A DNA stretch of 22,734 bases from an uncultured Collinsella sp. GTDB lineage: Bacteria; Actinomycetota; Coriobacteriia; Coriobacteriales; Coriobacteriaceae. Position numbers and translations under genes: made by a program. The stretch covers positions 1 through 22,734 of the forward strand of contig CABQZS010000124.1 in NCBI GenBank assembly GCA_902468695.1. The letters run 5' to 3'. Of this stretch, positions 1 through 8,072 are shown one piece after another. The notes beneath the pieces are model-generated. The model saw only the letters and a list, made by a program, of their open reading frames with translations. It was not told the origin of the DNA and did not search any database. Positions within the stretch are counted from its first letter, which is position 1. Each line of letters starts with the position of its first letter.

Positions 1-1297
1 CGCTCCCGCCACCTATGGCGAGGACTACCGTCCCGACGCCCAGCAGCTGCTCGCCGCGTTTGACGCCGTCGAGGCGCTCACTGCTACCGGCAACGCCCTG
101 GCCATCTCCACGCCCGGCTACGGATGCGGCGCCGAGAGCCTCTTTAAGATGTGCGTCGGTAACCAGATCGGTATCGAGCTTGCCGAGGATGTAGACGTGG
201 AGAGCCTCTTCACCCCGCTCTACGGCAGCTTTGTCGTCGAGCTCGCCGAGGATGCCGAGCTGCCCGAGGTCGCCCTCGGCGTTGTCGTCGAGCCCCTGGG
301 CACCACCGTCGAGGGCTATGTCATCGACACCGGCTCCGAAGTCATCGAGCTCGCCGAGCTCCAGGAGGCCTGGGAGAGCGGTATCGAGGGCGTCTTTGCC
401 TACCGCAGCGCCGGCGAGACCGCCGAGGTCGAGACCATCGACTTCCGCGCCAAGGACATCCACGTGTACGGCGGCGCCAAGATCGCCCGCCCGCGCGTGG
501 TTATCCCCGTGTTCCCCGGCAACAACTGCGAGTACGATAGCGCCCGTGCCTTCCGTGCCGCCGGCGCCGAAGCCGACACCTTCGTGATCAACAACCTCAC
601 GCCCGAGGCCGTCGCCGAGAGCACCCATGAGCTTGCCCGCCGCATTCGTGCAAGCCAGATCGTCATGATCCCCGGCGGCTTCTCGGGCGGCGACGAGCCC
701 GACGGCTCCGCCAAGTTCATCACGGCGTTCTTCCGCGCTCCCGAGGTCACCGAGGCAGTCCGCGACCTGCTCAAGGCCCGCGATGGCCTGATGCTGGGCA
801 TCTGCAACGGCTTCCAGGCCCTGATCAAGCTCGGTCTGGTGCCCTACGGCGACATCGTCGACGCCACGCCCGATGCGCCCACGTTGACGTTCAACACCAT
901 CGGTCGCCACCAGAGCCGTCTGGTGCGCACCCGCATCTCGTCCAACTTGTCCCCGTGGCTGTCGCAGTGCAGCCTGGACGACCCCTACACCGTCGCCATC
1001 AGCCACGGCGAGGGCCGCTTTGTCGCCAACGACGAAGTGCTCGCCCAGCTGATCGCCAACGGCCAGGTCGCCACGCAGTACGTGGGCGAGGACGGCAAGC
1101 CCAGCATGGATCTCTCCGTCAACCCCAACGGCTCCGCACTCGCCATCGAGGGCATCACGAGCCCCGACGGCCGCGTCCTGGGCAAGATGGGTCATGCCGA
1201 GCGCCGCGGCGACAACCTGTACCGCAACGTGCCCGAGCATGTCCCCGGCGATAAGTTCATGCCGATCTTTGAGAGCGGCGTGGCCTACTTCGCCTAA
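1..1297 (+). CDS. purL: Phosphoribosylformylglycinamidine synthase, C-terminal part (partial)
   Basis: Fourth step of purine synthesis: converts FGAR, glutamine and ATP to FGAM in the cytoplasm. The frame is open from base 2 at the left edge, so the N-terminus lies outside; 431 codons are visible. The first roughly 160 residues fit the end of the second AIR-synthase-like domain (glycine-rich GYGCGAESLF). The rest is a class I glutamine amidotransferase domain with the nucleophile Cys in GICNGFQ (codon at 803-805), a SHGEGRF block, and a late GHAE giving the His and Glu of the triad. This is therefore the fused, single-chain PurL type rather than separate PurL and PurQ. The stop TAA is at 1295-1297 and a strong terminator follows. 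Family assignment is secure; only the full length is unknown. Confidence 0.96.
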   Translation, partial: APATYGEDYRPDAQQLLAAFDAVEALTATGNALAISTPGYGCGAESLFKMCVGNQIGIELAEDVDVESLFTPLYGSFVVELAEDAELPEVALGVVVEPLGTTVEGYVIDTGSEVIELAELQEAWESGIEGVFAYRSAGETAEVETIDFRAKDIHVYGGAKIARPRVVIPVFPGNNCEYDSARAFRAAGAEADTFVINNLTPEAVAESTHELARRIRASQIVMIPGGFSGGDEPDGSAKFITAFFRAPEVTEAVRDLLKARDGLMLGICNGFQALIKLGLVPYGDIVDATPDAPTLTFNTIGRHQSRLVRTRISSNLSPWLSQCSLDDPYTVAISHGEGRFVANDEVLAQLIANGQVATQYVGEDGKPSMDLSVNPNGSALAIEGITSPDGRVLGKMGHAERRGDNLYRNVPEHVPGDKFMPIFESGVAYFA

Positions 1298-1334
1298 ACC
1301 TTTCCCATCGGGTACAATCCCTTCGGGTAACAAC

Positions 1335-1371
1335 ACCCGCCACCGACACATCCGGTGGCGGGTTCTTTTTT
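1335..1371 (+). terminator. Intrinsic terminator after purL
   Basis: A perfect 11-bp GC-rich stem (1335-1345 with 1353-1363), a 7-nt loop and then a T-rich run to 1371. This is a classic Rho-independent terminator for the purL transcript. It sits only about 25 bases before the start of the next gene, so that gene either has a promoter overlapping this region or depends on read-through. Confidence 0.9.
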
Positions 1372-1396
1372 GCTTCGCGCATGTAGGAAGGACATC

Positions 1397-2332
1397 ATGG
1401 AAAGCCGCAAGCCGTATCTCGCCACCCTGCCCGGACTCATCCTGGGCTGCCTTGTTTGCTGTGCACTCTGGGGGTCGGCTTTCCCCTGCATCAAAATCGG
1501 CTACGCACTCTTTGGTATCCCAGCGCACGATAGCGCCTCGCAGCTGCTCTTTGCAGGATTGCGCTTCACGCTTGCCGGTGCCCTGGTCATCGTCGGCATG
1601 AGCGCGGCCCAACGCCGCCCGCTCGTTCCGCAGGTGCGCGATATCAAGCCCATCTTTGTCTTGTCGCTCTTCCAGACTATCGGGCAGTACTTCTTTTTCT
1701 ACCTGGGACTCTCGCGCGCCAGCGCCATGTCGAGCTCCATCATCGAGGCCAGCGCCAACTTCCTCGCAATCCTCTTTGCCGCCCTGGCATTTCGCACCGA
1801 GAAGCTCAATACGGCCAAGGTGCTTGGCTGCGTGTTGGGCTTTGCCGGCGTCGCGCTTGTCAACCTTTCGGGCGCAGATGGCACCTTTGGCTTCACGCTC
1901 GATGGCGAGGGCTTTATCCTAGCCTCCACTGTCGCGGGCGCTCTTTCGACCTGCCTGATCGGCATCTTCTCGCGCAAGCACGACGGTGTTTTGCTTGCCG
2001 GCTGGCAGTTTTTAGTCGGCGGCCTGGTCCTCACCGCCATCGGCTTTTTGATGGGCGGCACATTGTCCCCCACCGAAGTCGCCCCCGCCATCGCGCTCAT
2101 CATCTACATGGCGCTTATCTCCGCCGTCGCGTACTCGCTGTGGTCCCGCCTGCTCGCCGTCAACCCCGTCAGCCGCGTGTCGGTCTTTGGCTTTATGAAC
2201 CCGGTCTTTGGCGTGCTGTTGAGCGCACTGCTGCTCGGCGAGGGCGCTGGCACGAGCCCCGTTACCGTCATCGTTGCCCTGTTGTTGGTCTGCGGCGGCA
2301 TCATCATCGTCAACAAACCCAAAAAAGCCTAG
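1397..2332 (+). CDS. EamA/DMT-family membrane transporter
   Basis: Integral membrane protein of 311 residues with about ten hydrophobic segments arranged as two EamA repeats, the usual size and layout of the drug/metabolite transporter superfamily. Family marks include the early ALWGSAFPCIK segment and the second-repeat SRVSVFGFMNPVFGVLLS segment before a short LLGE. Members export amino acids, metabolites or toxic compounds; the substrate cannot be read from sequence. ATG 1397 is chosen because AGGAAGG lies just upstream. An in-frame GTG at 1355 lies inside the terminator hairpin and would add an unlikely N-terminus. It appears to be a single gene, convergent with the GGDEF gene. Family is secure, substrate unknown. 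Confidence 0.9.
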   Translation: MESRKPYLATLPGLILGCLVCCALWGSAFPCIKIGYALFGIPAHDSASQLLFAGLRFTLAGALVIVGMSAAQRRPLVPQVRDIKPIFVLSLFQTIGQYFFFYLGLSRASAMSSSIIEASANFLAILFAALAFRTEKLNTAKVLGCVLGFAGVALVNLSGADGTFGFTLDGEGFILASTVAGALSTCLIGIFSRKHDGVLLAGWQFLVGGLVLTAIGFLMGGTLSPTEVAPAIALIIYMALISAVAYSLWSRLLAVNPVSRVSVFGFMNPVFGVLLSALLLGEGAGTSPVTVIVALLLVCGGIIIVNKPKKA

Positions 2333-2405
2333 CGAGCTCACCTTTTTAGGGAGGGCGTTTGCACACTTTAGCTTAATGGAATACATCGATGAGCTGGGGC
2401 CGCCA

Positions 2406-2429
2406 CGCACGCAAGCGTGCGACCCTTTT
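2406..2429 (+). terminator. Possible terminator after the EamA gene
   Basis: A 6-bp GC stem (2406-2411 with 2416-2421) with loop CAAG, followed by a short ACCCTTTTCC tract. It lies in the roughly 100-base gap between the convergent EamA and GGDEF genes and is oriented for the + strand transcript. The T-tract is short, so strength is uncertain. Confidence 0.4.
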
Positions 2430-2430
2430 C

Positions 2431-3573
2431 CTAGCGTATCTGGATGCCGGCTTTCTTTTTCTCGGCCTTGACGCGGTAGAGCTCCGCATCGGCAGCGCGA
2501 AGTAAGTCTTGCCAGGTATCAACACTATCGCCGACCCGCGCGCAACCGATGGACATCCGCAATGCATACGGCACCTCGGCATGCGCGAGCTCGTCGTTGA
2601 TTGTCGCGCACAGATGCATGATATCCTGTTCCGCCGCTGCCTTTTGGAGCACCACGAACTCATCGCCACCATAACGCGCGATAAAGCCACCAGACGCCGA
2701 GCAGACCTCTTTGAGCGCAGCGGATATTACCTGAAGAGCATGGTCGCCCTCCACATGTCCATAGCGATCGTTAATCTGCTTAAAGCCGTCAGCGTCCATC
2801 ATAAGCAGATATACATCTTCGGCCTGATCCACATTTGAAAAGAGCGACAGCATATAGGTCTCAAAACGGTTGCGGTTGTTGAGTCCAGTCAACGGGTCAG
2901 TCGAGATCAGTTGCTCCTGGCAGATGATATAGAGCAGCAACATGCTAATCATTATGCCGACACAAAGGCCAGGCACCGAGTATACGATCTGAAAGGTACC
3001 GCCCACCAGAGCGGGAACCGCAAAAAAGGCGAGGGTGCGATAAATGGCCTTCTTTTGCAGGCTTTCGACTTTTCGAGCCTGAATAAAGGCATGCAAGGAC
3101 GTATATATGACGTAGCAGTAGCTAACGATAGGCTGAATCATATAAAGCGCTCCGCGACGATATACGCCCCGCGCATCGATATAGAACATAGCGTGCGTCC
3201 AGTAGCTGGTAAATGCCAGAACGACCACCAATGCGGTTGGCAACGTTAAAAGTACCACCCTATAGGGCGTGGTCAGGAGCCGTGAGCCCTGCATCGTCTC
3301 GGAATAGAAAAACCAAATGAGGCACGCGATGGCGAACAGCGAAAACGAAACCGCGTTGGAAATCCAGTTGGCCGTGATGCCTACAGGAGTGCTCACGCCG
3401 TCCGAGAGCGTCCAGATCATATCGAAGAAAATGTAGGCAGCAGACGTGTAGCCCAGCATGCTAAACAAAAGCTGCTGGGTGCTCGAGAACAGGGAGCGAC
3501 GGCTTCGTACGGCAAGTCCGATAAGAATAATCATGCACAGCAGGAATATCTCGATCTTGAGTGCCTTTACCAC
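2431..3573 (-). CDS. Membrane-anchored GGDEF diguanylate cyclase
   Basis: Predicted to make cyclic di-GMP from two GTP at the membrane. Of 380 residues, the first roughly 220 form about six or seven hydrophobic segments, probably a sensory module. The GGDEF domain spans about 222-380, starting STDPLTGLNNR, with an intact RYGGDEF active-site loop at about 300-306 and the DADGFKQIND metal/GTP block. The inhibitory I-site RxxD is absent: the two key positions before GGDEF are Ala and Gly, so product feedback through that site is not expected. There is no EAL domain. GTG 3573 is chosen because GGAGGG lies 6-7 bases upstream; an upstream TTG at 3591 would include the ribosome site itself. Enzyme family is secure; the signal sensed is unknown. 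Confidence 0.93.
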   Translation of the reverse strand: MVKALKIEIFLLCMIILIGLAVRSRRSLFSSTQQLLFSMLGYTSAAYIFFDMIWTLSDGVSTPVGITANWISNAVSFSLFAIACLIWFFYSETMQGSRLLTTPYRVVLLTLPTALVVVLAFTSYWTHAMFYIDARGVYRRGALYMIQPIVSYCYVIYTSLHAFIQARKVESLQKKAIYRTLAFFAVPALVGGTFQIVYSVPGLCVGIMISMLLLYIICQEQLISTDPLTGLNNRNRFETYMLSLFSNVDQAEDVYLLMMDADGFKQINDRYGHVEGDHALQVISAALKEVCSASGGFIARYGGDEFVVLQKAAAEQDIMHLCATINDELAHAEVPYALRMSIGCARVGDSVDTWQDLLRAADAELYRVKAEKKKAGIQIR

Positions 3574-3610
3574 TAGACGCCCTCCCTTCAATATCCAAGT
3601 GGCCAGAATC

Positions 3611-3629
3611 GCCCAATTCGAATCTGGGC
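3611..3629. promoter_or_regulatory. Inverted repeat upstream of the GGDEF gene
   Basis: GCCCA and TGGGC arms flank an 8-bp self-complementary core, ATTCGAAT. It lies 38 bases upstream of the GTG start of the diguanylate cyclase gene, where an operator or promoter-overlapping site would be expected. No regulator can be named from the sequence. Confidence 0.25.
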
Positions 3630-3672
3630 AACAAACACCCCCTACTCCGCAGGGGTAAGGGGAATAATAGCA

Positions 3673-3716
3673 GAGCGCCCGAACGTCACTGCAAGACAGC
3701 TCTCGTTCGGGCGCTC
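3673..3716 (-). terminator. Long hairpin after the KDG-permease-like gene
   Basis: A perfect 13-bp GC-rich stem (3673-3685 with 3704-3716) with an 18-nt loop, 46 bases past the stop of the permease gene on the - strand. The downstream tract on that strand is only T-enriched (CTGCTATTATT), so it is an imperfect intrinsic terminator. The same AT tract could serve as a -10 region (TGCTATTAT) for the downstream GGDEF gene, so terminator and promoter may be interleaved. Confidence 0.55.
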
Positions 3717-3761
3717 AAACGGCGCGAGTTGCATGCCGGAATCATTGATGGGTATCGATTG

Positions 3762-4784
3762 CTACTCGCCATCGATGTCGGTCGCAACAGCCTCTTCGAT
3801 GGCCTCGACACCGGCAGGCGACAGGTCTTCCTTGCTCTGGCAGAACTTCTTATCGACCCAGCCGGTCAGAATCGGGGCCATGATTGCCGTGATGATGACG
3901 GCAGTGGCGATCTGCGCATACGCGGTGGGCGCAAGCTCGGCATAGCGCGGAGCGACCTCGGCGAGGGCGACCGGCGTGGTCATGGCCGTGCCGGCAATGG
4001 TGGAACATGCCACAGCCGCCTTACCATTGCCGCCACACAGGCGCTCGAAGGCAAAGGTAATGGGACCGACGATAAAGAGCGTGATGAGGCCCAGCAGGAT
4101 GCCCGAAATGCCACCGGCGATGAAGCTCGAAAGGCTCATGGACGCACCGAGCTGAAAACCAATTACAGCGATCGCGGGATTGGCGCCGGGAACCAGCAGG
4201 TTCTTGATAAACGGGAACAAGTTGCCCAGGACCATGCCGATAACAAGCGGCAGGATGGATCCGATGATGGTGCCGACGGGGATGTTGGCGAGACCCGAAA
4301 CACCAAGGATGATCATCGTGACGGCGGGGCCGGCCGTAAAGAACAGGATACCGACAGCGCCCTGCTCGGACTCATCGCCGAACTCGCCCATGATGCCCGT
4401 ATAGAGCGCCATGTTGCAAAACGTAATGCCGCCGATGATGGAAACCGAGCTCAGGCCTAAAAAGTTATCGTTAAAGAAGTACGCGACGCCCAGACCCAGC
4501 GCGGCTGCCACTACAAGCTTAGGAATCAGCACGACGACGCCGGTCTTGATGGCGCCCGGCGTGGACTTAAAGCTGATGCCGGCGCCCACGAACAGCAAGA
4601 TCGCGGCAACGATGGTGTTGGAGCCGCCGCGGCAGGCAGCCGTAAAGAAGCCGCCGACCTCAAAGACCTGCGGGCAGAAGGTATTGAGCAAAAGGCCGAC
4701 GATCATCGGATAGATCATGATGTCGCCCGGGATACGCGGGACCTTGAATTTCTTTTGCTCGTTGGCGGTCGCTTCCTGTGCCAT
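3762..4784 (-). CDS. 2-keto-3-deoxygluconate permease family transporter
   Basis: Integral membrane protein of 340 residues, close to the usual KdgT length, with about ten hydrophobic segments. The family-like N-terminus contains KVPRIPGDIMIYPMIVGLL, followed by a glycine-rich GAGISFKSTPGAIKTG segment and a CSTIAGTAMTTPVALAE block. KdgT carries 2-keto-3-deoxygluconate with protons in pectin and uronate breakdown. No kdgK, kdgA or uronate genes are visible nearby, so the real substrate may differ. ATG 4784 is chosen over a TTG at 4814 because the family N-terminus begins shortly after it; the ribosome site is a weak GGGGG run. Family call good, substrate uncertain. Confidence 0.85.
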   Translation of the reverse strand: MAQEATANEQKKFKVPRIPGDIMIYPMIVGLLLNTFCPQVFEVGGFFTAACRGGSNTIVAAILLFVGAGISFKSTPGAIKTGVVVLIPKLVVAAALGLGVAYFFNDNFLGLSSVSIIGGITFCNMALYTGIMGEFGDESEQGAVGILFFTAGPAVTMIILGVSGLANIPVGTIIGSILPLVIGMVLGNLFPFIKNLLVPGANPAIAVIGFQLGASMSLSSFIAGGISGILLGLITLFIVGPITFAFERLCGGNGKAAVACSTIAGTAMTTPVALAEVAPRYAELAPTAYAQIATAVIITAIMAPILTGWVDKKFCQSKEDLSPAGVEAIEEAVATDIDGE

Positions 4785-4925
4785 GAAACCCCCATTTCCG
4801 CTGACGCAGAACAAAAGCCCACGTCACGCTTTGCTACAGTAAAGTTTGACCATGGTACCAGAAGAAGCAGACCGCCTCGGTGAGAAATTCGATTCGTTAA
4901 GCTGGGACGATAACGCGTCCTGCTC

Positions 4926-5249
4926 CTATACGAGGCTCAAAACGATATAGAACACGATGCCCGAAACGCAGCACCACAACATCGACTTTGTCTTGATTGC
5001 CACCGCCACGACGCCGGTGGCCGCAATCCAGGGAACCAAGGCAGGCCAGAGTCCCGCGTCGAACGCGCCGGGGTTCACCAAGTCGTTGGCGACCAGCGCG
5101 GCAAAGGCAGCGGGCGGGATATAGCCCAGGGCCTCGGTAATGCGGGGCGACAGGGTCCGCCCGCGCAAAGCGAACGCCGGCGCGATGCGAAAGAACGCGA
5201 TAGCAGCCCACGACGACAGCCACAGAACCAAGAACTCGTTAACGGGCAT
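4926..5249 (-). CDS. azlD: AzlD-type small subunit of branched-chain amino acid exporter
   Basis: Small membrane protein of 107 residues with about four hydrophobic segments, the normal size for AzlD/YgaH. It contains the typical FRIAPAFAL and LGYIPPAAFAALVANDLV stretches. AzlD works with AzlC to export branched-chain amino acids or analogues. The ATG at 5249 lies inside the end of azlC (11-base overlap), so the two are translationally coupled and form one operon. A longer open frame running upstream is the out-of-frame shadow of azlC. Confidence 0.9.
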   Translation of the reverse strand: MPVNEFLVLWLSSWAAIAFFRIAPAFALRGRTLSPRITEALGYIPPAAFAALVANDLVNPGAFDAGLWPALVPWIAATGVVAVAIKTKSMLWCCVSGIVFYIVLSLV

Positions 5250-5931
5250 CGCGGGCACCTCTTCCGTCAAATACAGCATCGCACGCCAGCGCAATGGCAA
5301 TGCCGACCACGACGCTTGCCGGCACGGCAATATTCGTGAGGCCCAAGAACTTGCATACGGCGACGGATACCGCGCCCGAAACCGCTGCGACAACGTTGCC
5401 GCGCGACAGTCGCTGCGAAAAGAGCAGGCAGATAAAAAGCGATGTGCAGACAAAGCCCGCAATAGCGGTGGGGACATCGACAACAGCGCCGACAACGGCG
5501 CCCATCGTGCACGAAACGCCCCATGTCGCGATGAGGATCGCGTTGAGCACAAAGGACTCGCGCGGGCCCCAATCCTCCCCTTCAACCAACTTGGCAAGCG
5601 AGATGCCATATGCCTCCTCGGTAAGTGTCGCGGCAACAGCCAGCGTCTGACGCTTCGAGGCACCCCTCAGATGCGGCGCGATCGATGCCGAGTAAAGCGC
5701 AAAACGCGAGGAGATGGCGGCAACGCTCGCGATAATCGAAGGTGCCGGTACACCCGCCAGCCAAAGATTGCAGATCATAAACTGGCCGCTGCCCGTCACA
5801 AACGTGCTGCTCAGAGCAAAAACCATCCAGGGTTCCATTCCCGTCTGCCCCATGATCATTCCGCACGGCGCGCCTATTGCAACATAGGTAAGCATCACTG
5901 GCCAGACGGTTCTAACGATTTTGAGCACCAT
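5239..5931 (-). CDS. azlC: AzlC-type branched-chain amino acid exporter, large subunit
   Basis: Integral membrane protein of 230 residues, the normal AzlC/YgaZ length. Family marks are GAPCGMIMGQTGM near the start, SSTFVTGSGQFM, SSRFALYSASIAPHL, and TEEAYG in the middle. With AzlD it forms a two-component exporter of branched-chain amino acids. ATG 5931 matches the family N-terminus and length. Earlier GTG or TTG codons up to 6000 would add about 23 polar residues without a clear ribosome site. It is divergent from the HD-domain gene across a 126-base gap. Confidence 0.92.
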   Translation of the reverse strand: MVLKIVRTVWPVMLTYVAIGAPCGMIMGQTGMEPWMVFALSSTFVTGSGQFMICNLWLAGVPAPSIIASVAAISSRFALYSASIAPHLRGASKRQTLAVAATLTEEAYGISLAKLVEGEDWGPRESFVLNAILIATWGVSCTMGAVVGAVVDVPTAIAGFVCTSLFICLLFSQRLSRGNVVAAVSGAVSVAVCKFLGLTNIAVPASVVVGIAIALACDAVFDGRGARDAR

Positions 5932-5990
5932 ACGCTTCTCATCCTGACAAGGTCTCCGAGCCGCATGTAGCGACACGGCAGAATCATCAT

Positions 5991-6017
5991 CCGACAGCAA
6001 CCGAGTTCACCTACAAT
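5991..6017 (+). promoter_or_regulatory. Weak promoter candidate for the HD-domain gene
   Basis: CCGACA (5991-5996) and TACAAT (6012-6017) are separated by 15 bases, about 40 bases before the ATG at 6058. The -10 is good; the -35 and spacing are poor, so this is a tentative call. Confidence 0.3.
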
Positions 6018-6057
6018 TGCCACCGGATCGAAAGACACAACTTTTTAGGAAGTCATT

Positions 6058-6870
6058 ATGACAGCTATCGATCGAGACCGGGCGCGCGCGGCCTTCAAAA
6101 GCTACACCGATGCCTACGACGCCACCAACCCACGCATCGCGCTCAAAATCGAGCATACGTACCACGTGGCCGAGGCGTGCGATGCCGTAGCGCGCGAGCA
6201 GGGCTGGTCGTCAGAAGATATTGACCTGGCATGGCTTTGCGGCCTGCTACACGATATGGGCCGCTTTGAGCAGCTGCGACGCTGGGACACCTTTAAGGAC
6301 GCCGAGAGCATGAGCCATGCGGCGCTGGGCATCGAGGTCCTCTTTGGCGAGAATCCCGCCGATGCACCCGCCGTAACGAGCATCCGCGACTTTATCGATG
6401 ACCCGGCAGAAGATGAGCTCATCCGAGCGAGCATTGCCTATCACAGCGATTTCCGTCTACCCGCGCAGCTCGACGTGCGCACACGAAGCTTCTGCGATAT
6501 CGTGCGCGATGGTGACAAGATCGACATTATGCGCACCATCGCCGACAGCACCGTCGACACCATCCTCAAGGTGGACGAGAAGACGTTTCTCGGCAGCCGT
6601 TTTTCGTCGCCGACACATGCCGCCTTTGACGAGCACCGCTGCGTCGCACGCGATGAGCGCAATGAGCCCGCCGACTTCTTGGTGGGGCTTGTCTGCTTTA
6701 TGTTTGAGCTCGTCTATCCGGCAAGCCGTGCGCTGGCGCGCGAACAGAGCGATATCCACCGCCTGCTCGACGCGCCCTTTGGCATTACACAGCCCTTTAC
6801 CGACCCCGTCACGCAGGCAACCTGGAGCCGCCTAAAGGACGAGATGCGCGACTGGCTGGCGCGCGCCTAG
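6058..6870 (+). CDS. HD-domain phosphohydrolase
   Basis: Cytoplasmic protein of 270 residues with an HD metal-dependent phosphohydrolase fold. Candidate metal ligands are His33/His36 (EHTYHV), His65-Asp66 (LLHDMGRFEQ), His87, His129 (AYHSD) and Asp151/Asp153 (VRDGDKIDIMR). Such proteins hydrolyse nucleotides or phosphate esters; the substrate is not evident and no GTPase or REC domain is fused. ATG 6058 is preceded by AGGAAG at good spacing. The stop TAG overlaps the stop of the convergent etfA within a shared CTAG, so there is no room for a separate terminator between them. Family secure, substrate unknown. Confidence 0.87.
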   Translation: MTAIDRDRARAAFKSYTDAYDATNPRIALKIEHTYHVAEACDAVAREQGWSSEDIDLAWLCGLLHDMGRFEQLRRWDTFKDAESMSHAALGIEVLFGENPADAPAVTSIRDFIDDPAEDELIRASIAYHSDFRLPAQLDVRTRSFCDIVRDGDKIDIMRTIADSTVDTILKVDEKTFLGSRFSSPTHAAFDEHRCVARDERNEPADFLVGLVCFMFELVYPASRALAREQSDIHRLLDAPFGITQPFTDPVTQATWSRLKDEMRDWLARA

Positions 6871-8072
6871 CGCTCAAGCTGGGCCAGCAGCTCCTCGACG
6901 ACCTCGACGGCGTCCCCAACAACCTTGTACTGGGCAGCGCCGAAAATGGGGGCATCCGGGTCCTCATTGATGGCGATAATGCACTCCGCCCCACCGATGC
7001 CGGCAAGATGCTGGATGGCGCCCGAAACACCGATACTCACGAGAAGCTTGGGCGAAACCGATACGCCGGTCTGGCCAATCTGGTGGCGATACTCCAACCA
7101 GCCGGCCTCCACGACGGGACGCGTGCAACCAAGCTCGGCACCCAGGGCATCGGCGAGTTTTCGCATCAGCGGCAGGTTTTTCTTGGAACCAATGCCGCGG
7201 CCCACCACGACCAAGCGCTCGGCATCGGCGATTGAGACCTGCTGCCCCCACTCCTCGGCGGGAATCGAGATCTCGACACGAGCCTTGGCATCATCCGCAA
7301 GTGATATCTGGGCAATCGTGCCGGAGCGGCCGTAGTCAAAGTCGGGCGCCTTAAAGATGCCGGGACGAACCGTTGCCATCTGGGGACGATGATTGGGGCA
7401 GACGATGGTGGCCATTAGGTTGCCGCCAAACGCCGGACGCGTCTGTTGCAGCAGTCCCGTCTCCGTATCCATCGAAAGTACGGTGCAGTCAGCCGTAAGG
7501 CCCGTCTGCAAACGCACGGCAACGCCGGGTGCCAGTTCGCGACCAAAAGCGGTCGCGCCGTATAGGATGGCCTCGGGTTTGCGTTCGGCTACCAAATCGC
7601 AGATCAAGCGGGCGTAGACCTCCGCATCGTTTTGGCGCAGGCGCTCGTCGCGACAGGCCAGGACTTCGTCGGCGCCCGCGCAAACCAGATGCTCCAGGTC
7701 GCCGAGAGAACCCTCGGGACCCATACCGACCAGTGCCACCAGACGGCAACCGCGCGCATCGGCAAGCTCACGGCCCTTACCCATCAGTTCATAGGCAACA
7801 GGAGCCACTGTATCGTGCTCGTCGGTCTGCACGAATACCCAGATGTCTCGATATGTATCAAGGTCCGCCGCGCCGGCGGCCTCGTCACGCTCGATCGAGA
7901 TAGCGTTGACGGGGCAGGCATCGACGCACCCGCCGCACAGAATGCAGCCGTCGGTTACGCGGGCACAGCGGTTGGGACGCCCACCCTCCACCACAATGCC
8001 GCCCGAGGCGCAGGCACGGACGCAGCGACCGCAACCGATGCAGGCTTCGCTATCGATATTCAATCCGCTCAT
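6867..8072 (-). CDS. etfA: Electron transfer flavoprotein alpha subunit with N-terminal ferredoxin domain
   Basis: A 401-residue EtfA, longer than usual because of an N-terminal domain with two complete [4Fe-4S] motifs: Cys11/14/17/21 and Cys43/46/49/53. The Etf alpha N-terminal domain follows (about 75-270), then the FAD-binding domain (about 285-401) with VGRGIGSKKN, HQIGQTG and the SGAIQHLAG and AINEDPDAPIF blocks. This architecture is known from caffeyl-CoA reductase CarE and lactate dehydrogenase-Etf LctC, where Etf bifurcates or confurcates electrons between NAD and ferredoxin. ATG 8072 follows directly after the etfB stop, with AGGGG upstream. It is the last gene of the three-gene operon. 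Family is certain; bifurcation is inferred from architecture. Confidence 0.95.
   Translation of the reverse strand: MSGLNIDSEACIGCGRCVRACASGGIVVEGGRPNRCARVTDGCILCGGCVDACPVNAISIERDEAAGAADLDTYRDIWVFVQTDEHDTVAPVAYELMGKGRELADARGCRLVALVGMGPEGSLGDLEHLVCAGADEVLACRDERLRQNDAEVYARLICDLVAERKPEAILYGATAFGRELAPGVAVRLQTGLTADCTVLSMDTETGLLQQTRPAFGGNLMATIVCPNHRPQMATVRPGIFKAPDFDYGRSGTIAQISLADDAKARVEISIPAEEWGQQVSIADAERLVVVGRGIGSKKNLPLMRKLADALGAELGCTRPVVEAGWLEYRHQIGQTGVSVSPKLLVSIGVSGAIQHLAGIGGAECIIAINEDPDAPIFGAAQYKVVGDAVEVVEELLAQLER

Noticed and set aside
1289..1318. TACAAT at 1313 as a promoter for the EamA gene
   Set aside because: The -35 is poor and the terminator hairpin lies immediately downstream, so a transcript from here would be cut at once; an attenuator is possible but unsupported.
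1355..1396. Upstream GTG start for the EamA transporter
   Set aside because: Lies within the purL terminator hairpin; ATG 1397 has a proper ribosome site and family-like N-terminus.
4845..4860. Near-palindrome TGACCATGGTACCA upstream of the KDG permease gene as an operator
   Set aside because: Two mismatches per arm and no known regulator match; no more than a chance NcoI/KpnI-like overlap.
4905..4920. Hairpin after azlD as a terminator
   Set aside because: Only a 5-bp stem and no T-run on the - strand.
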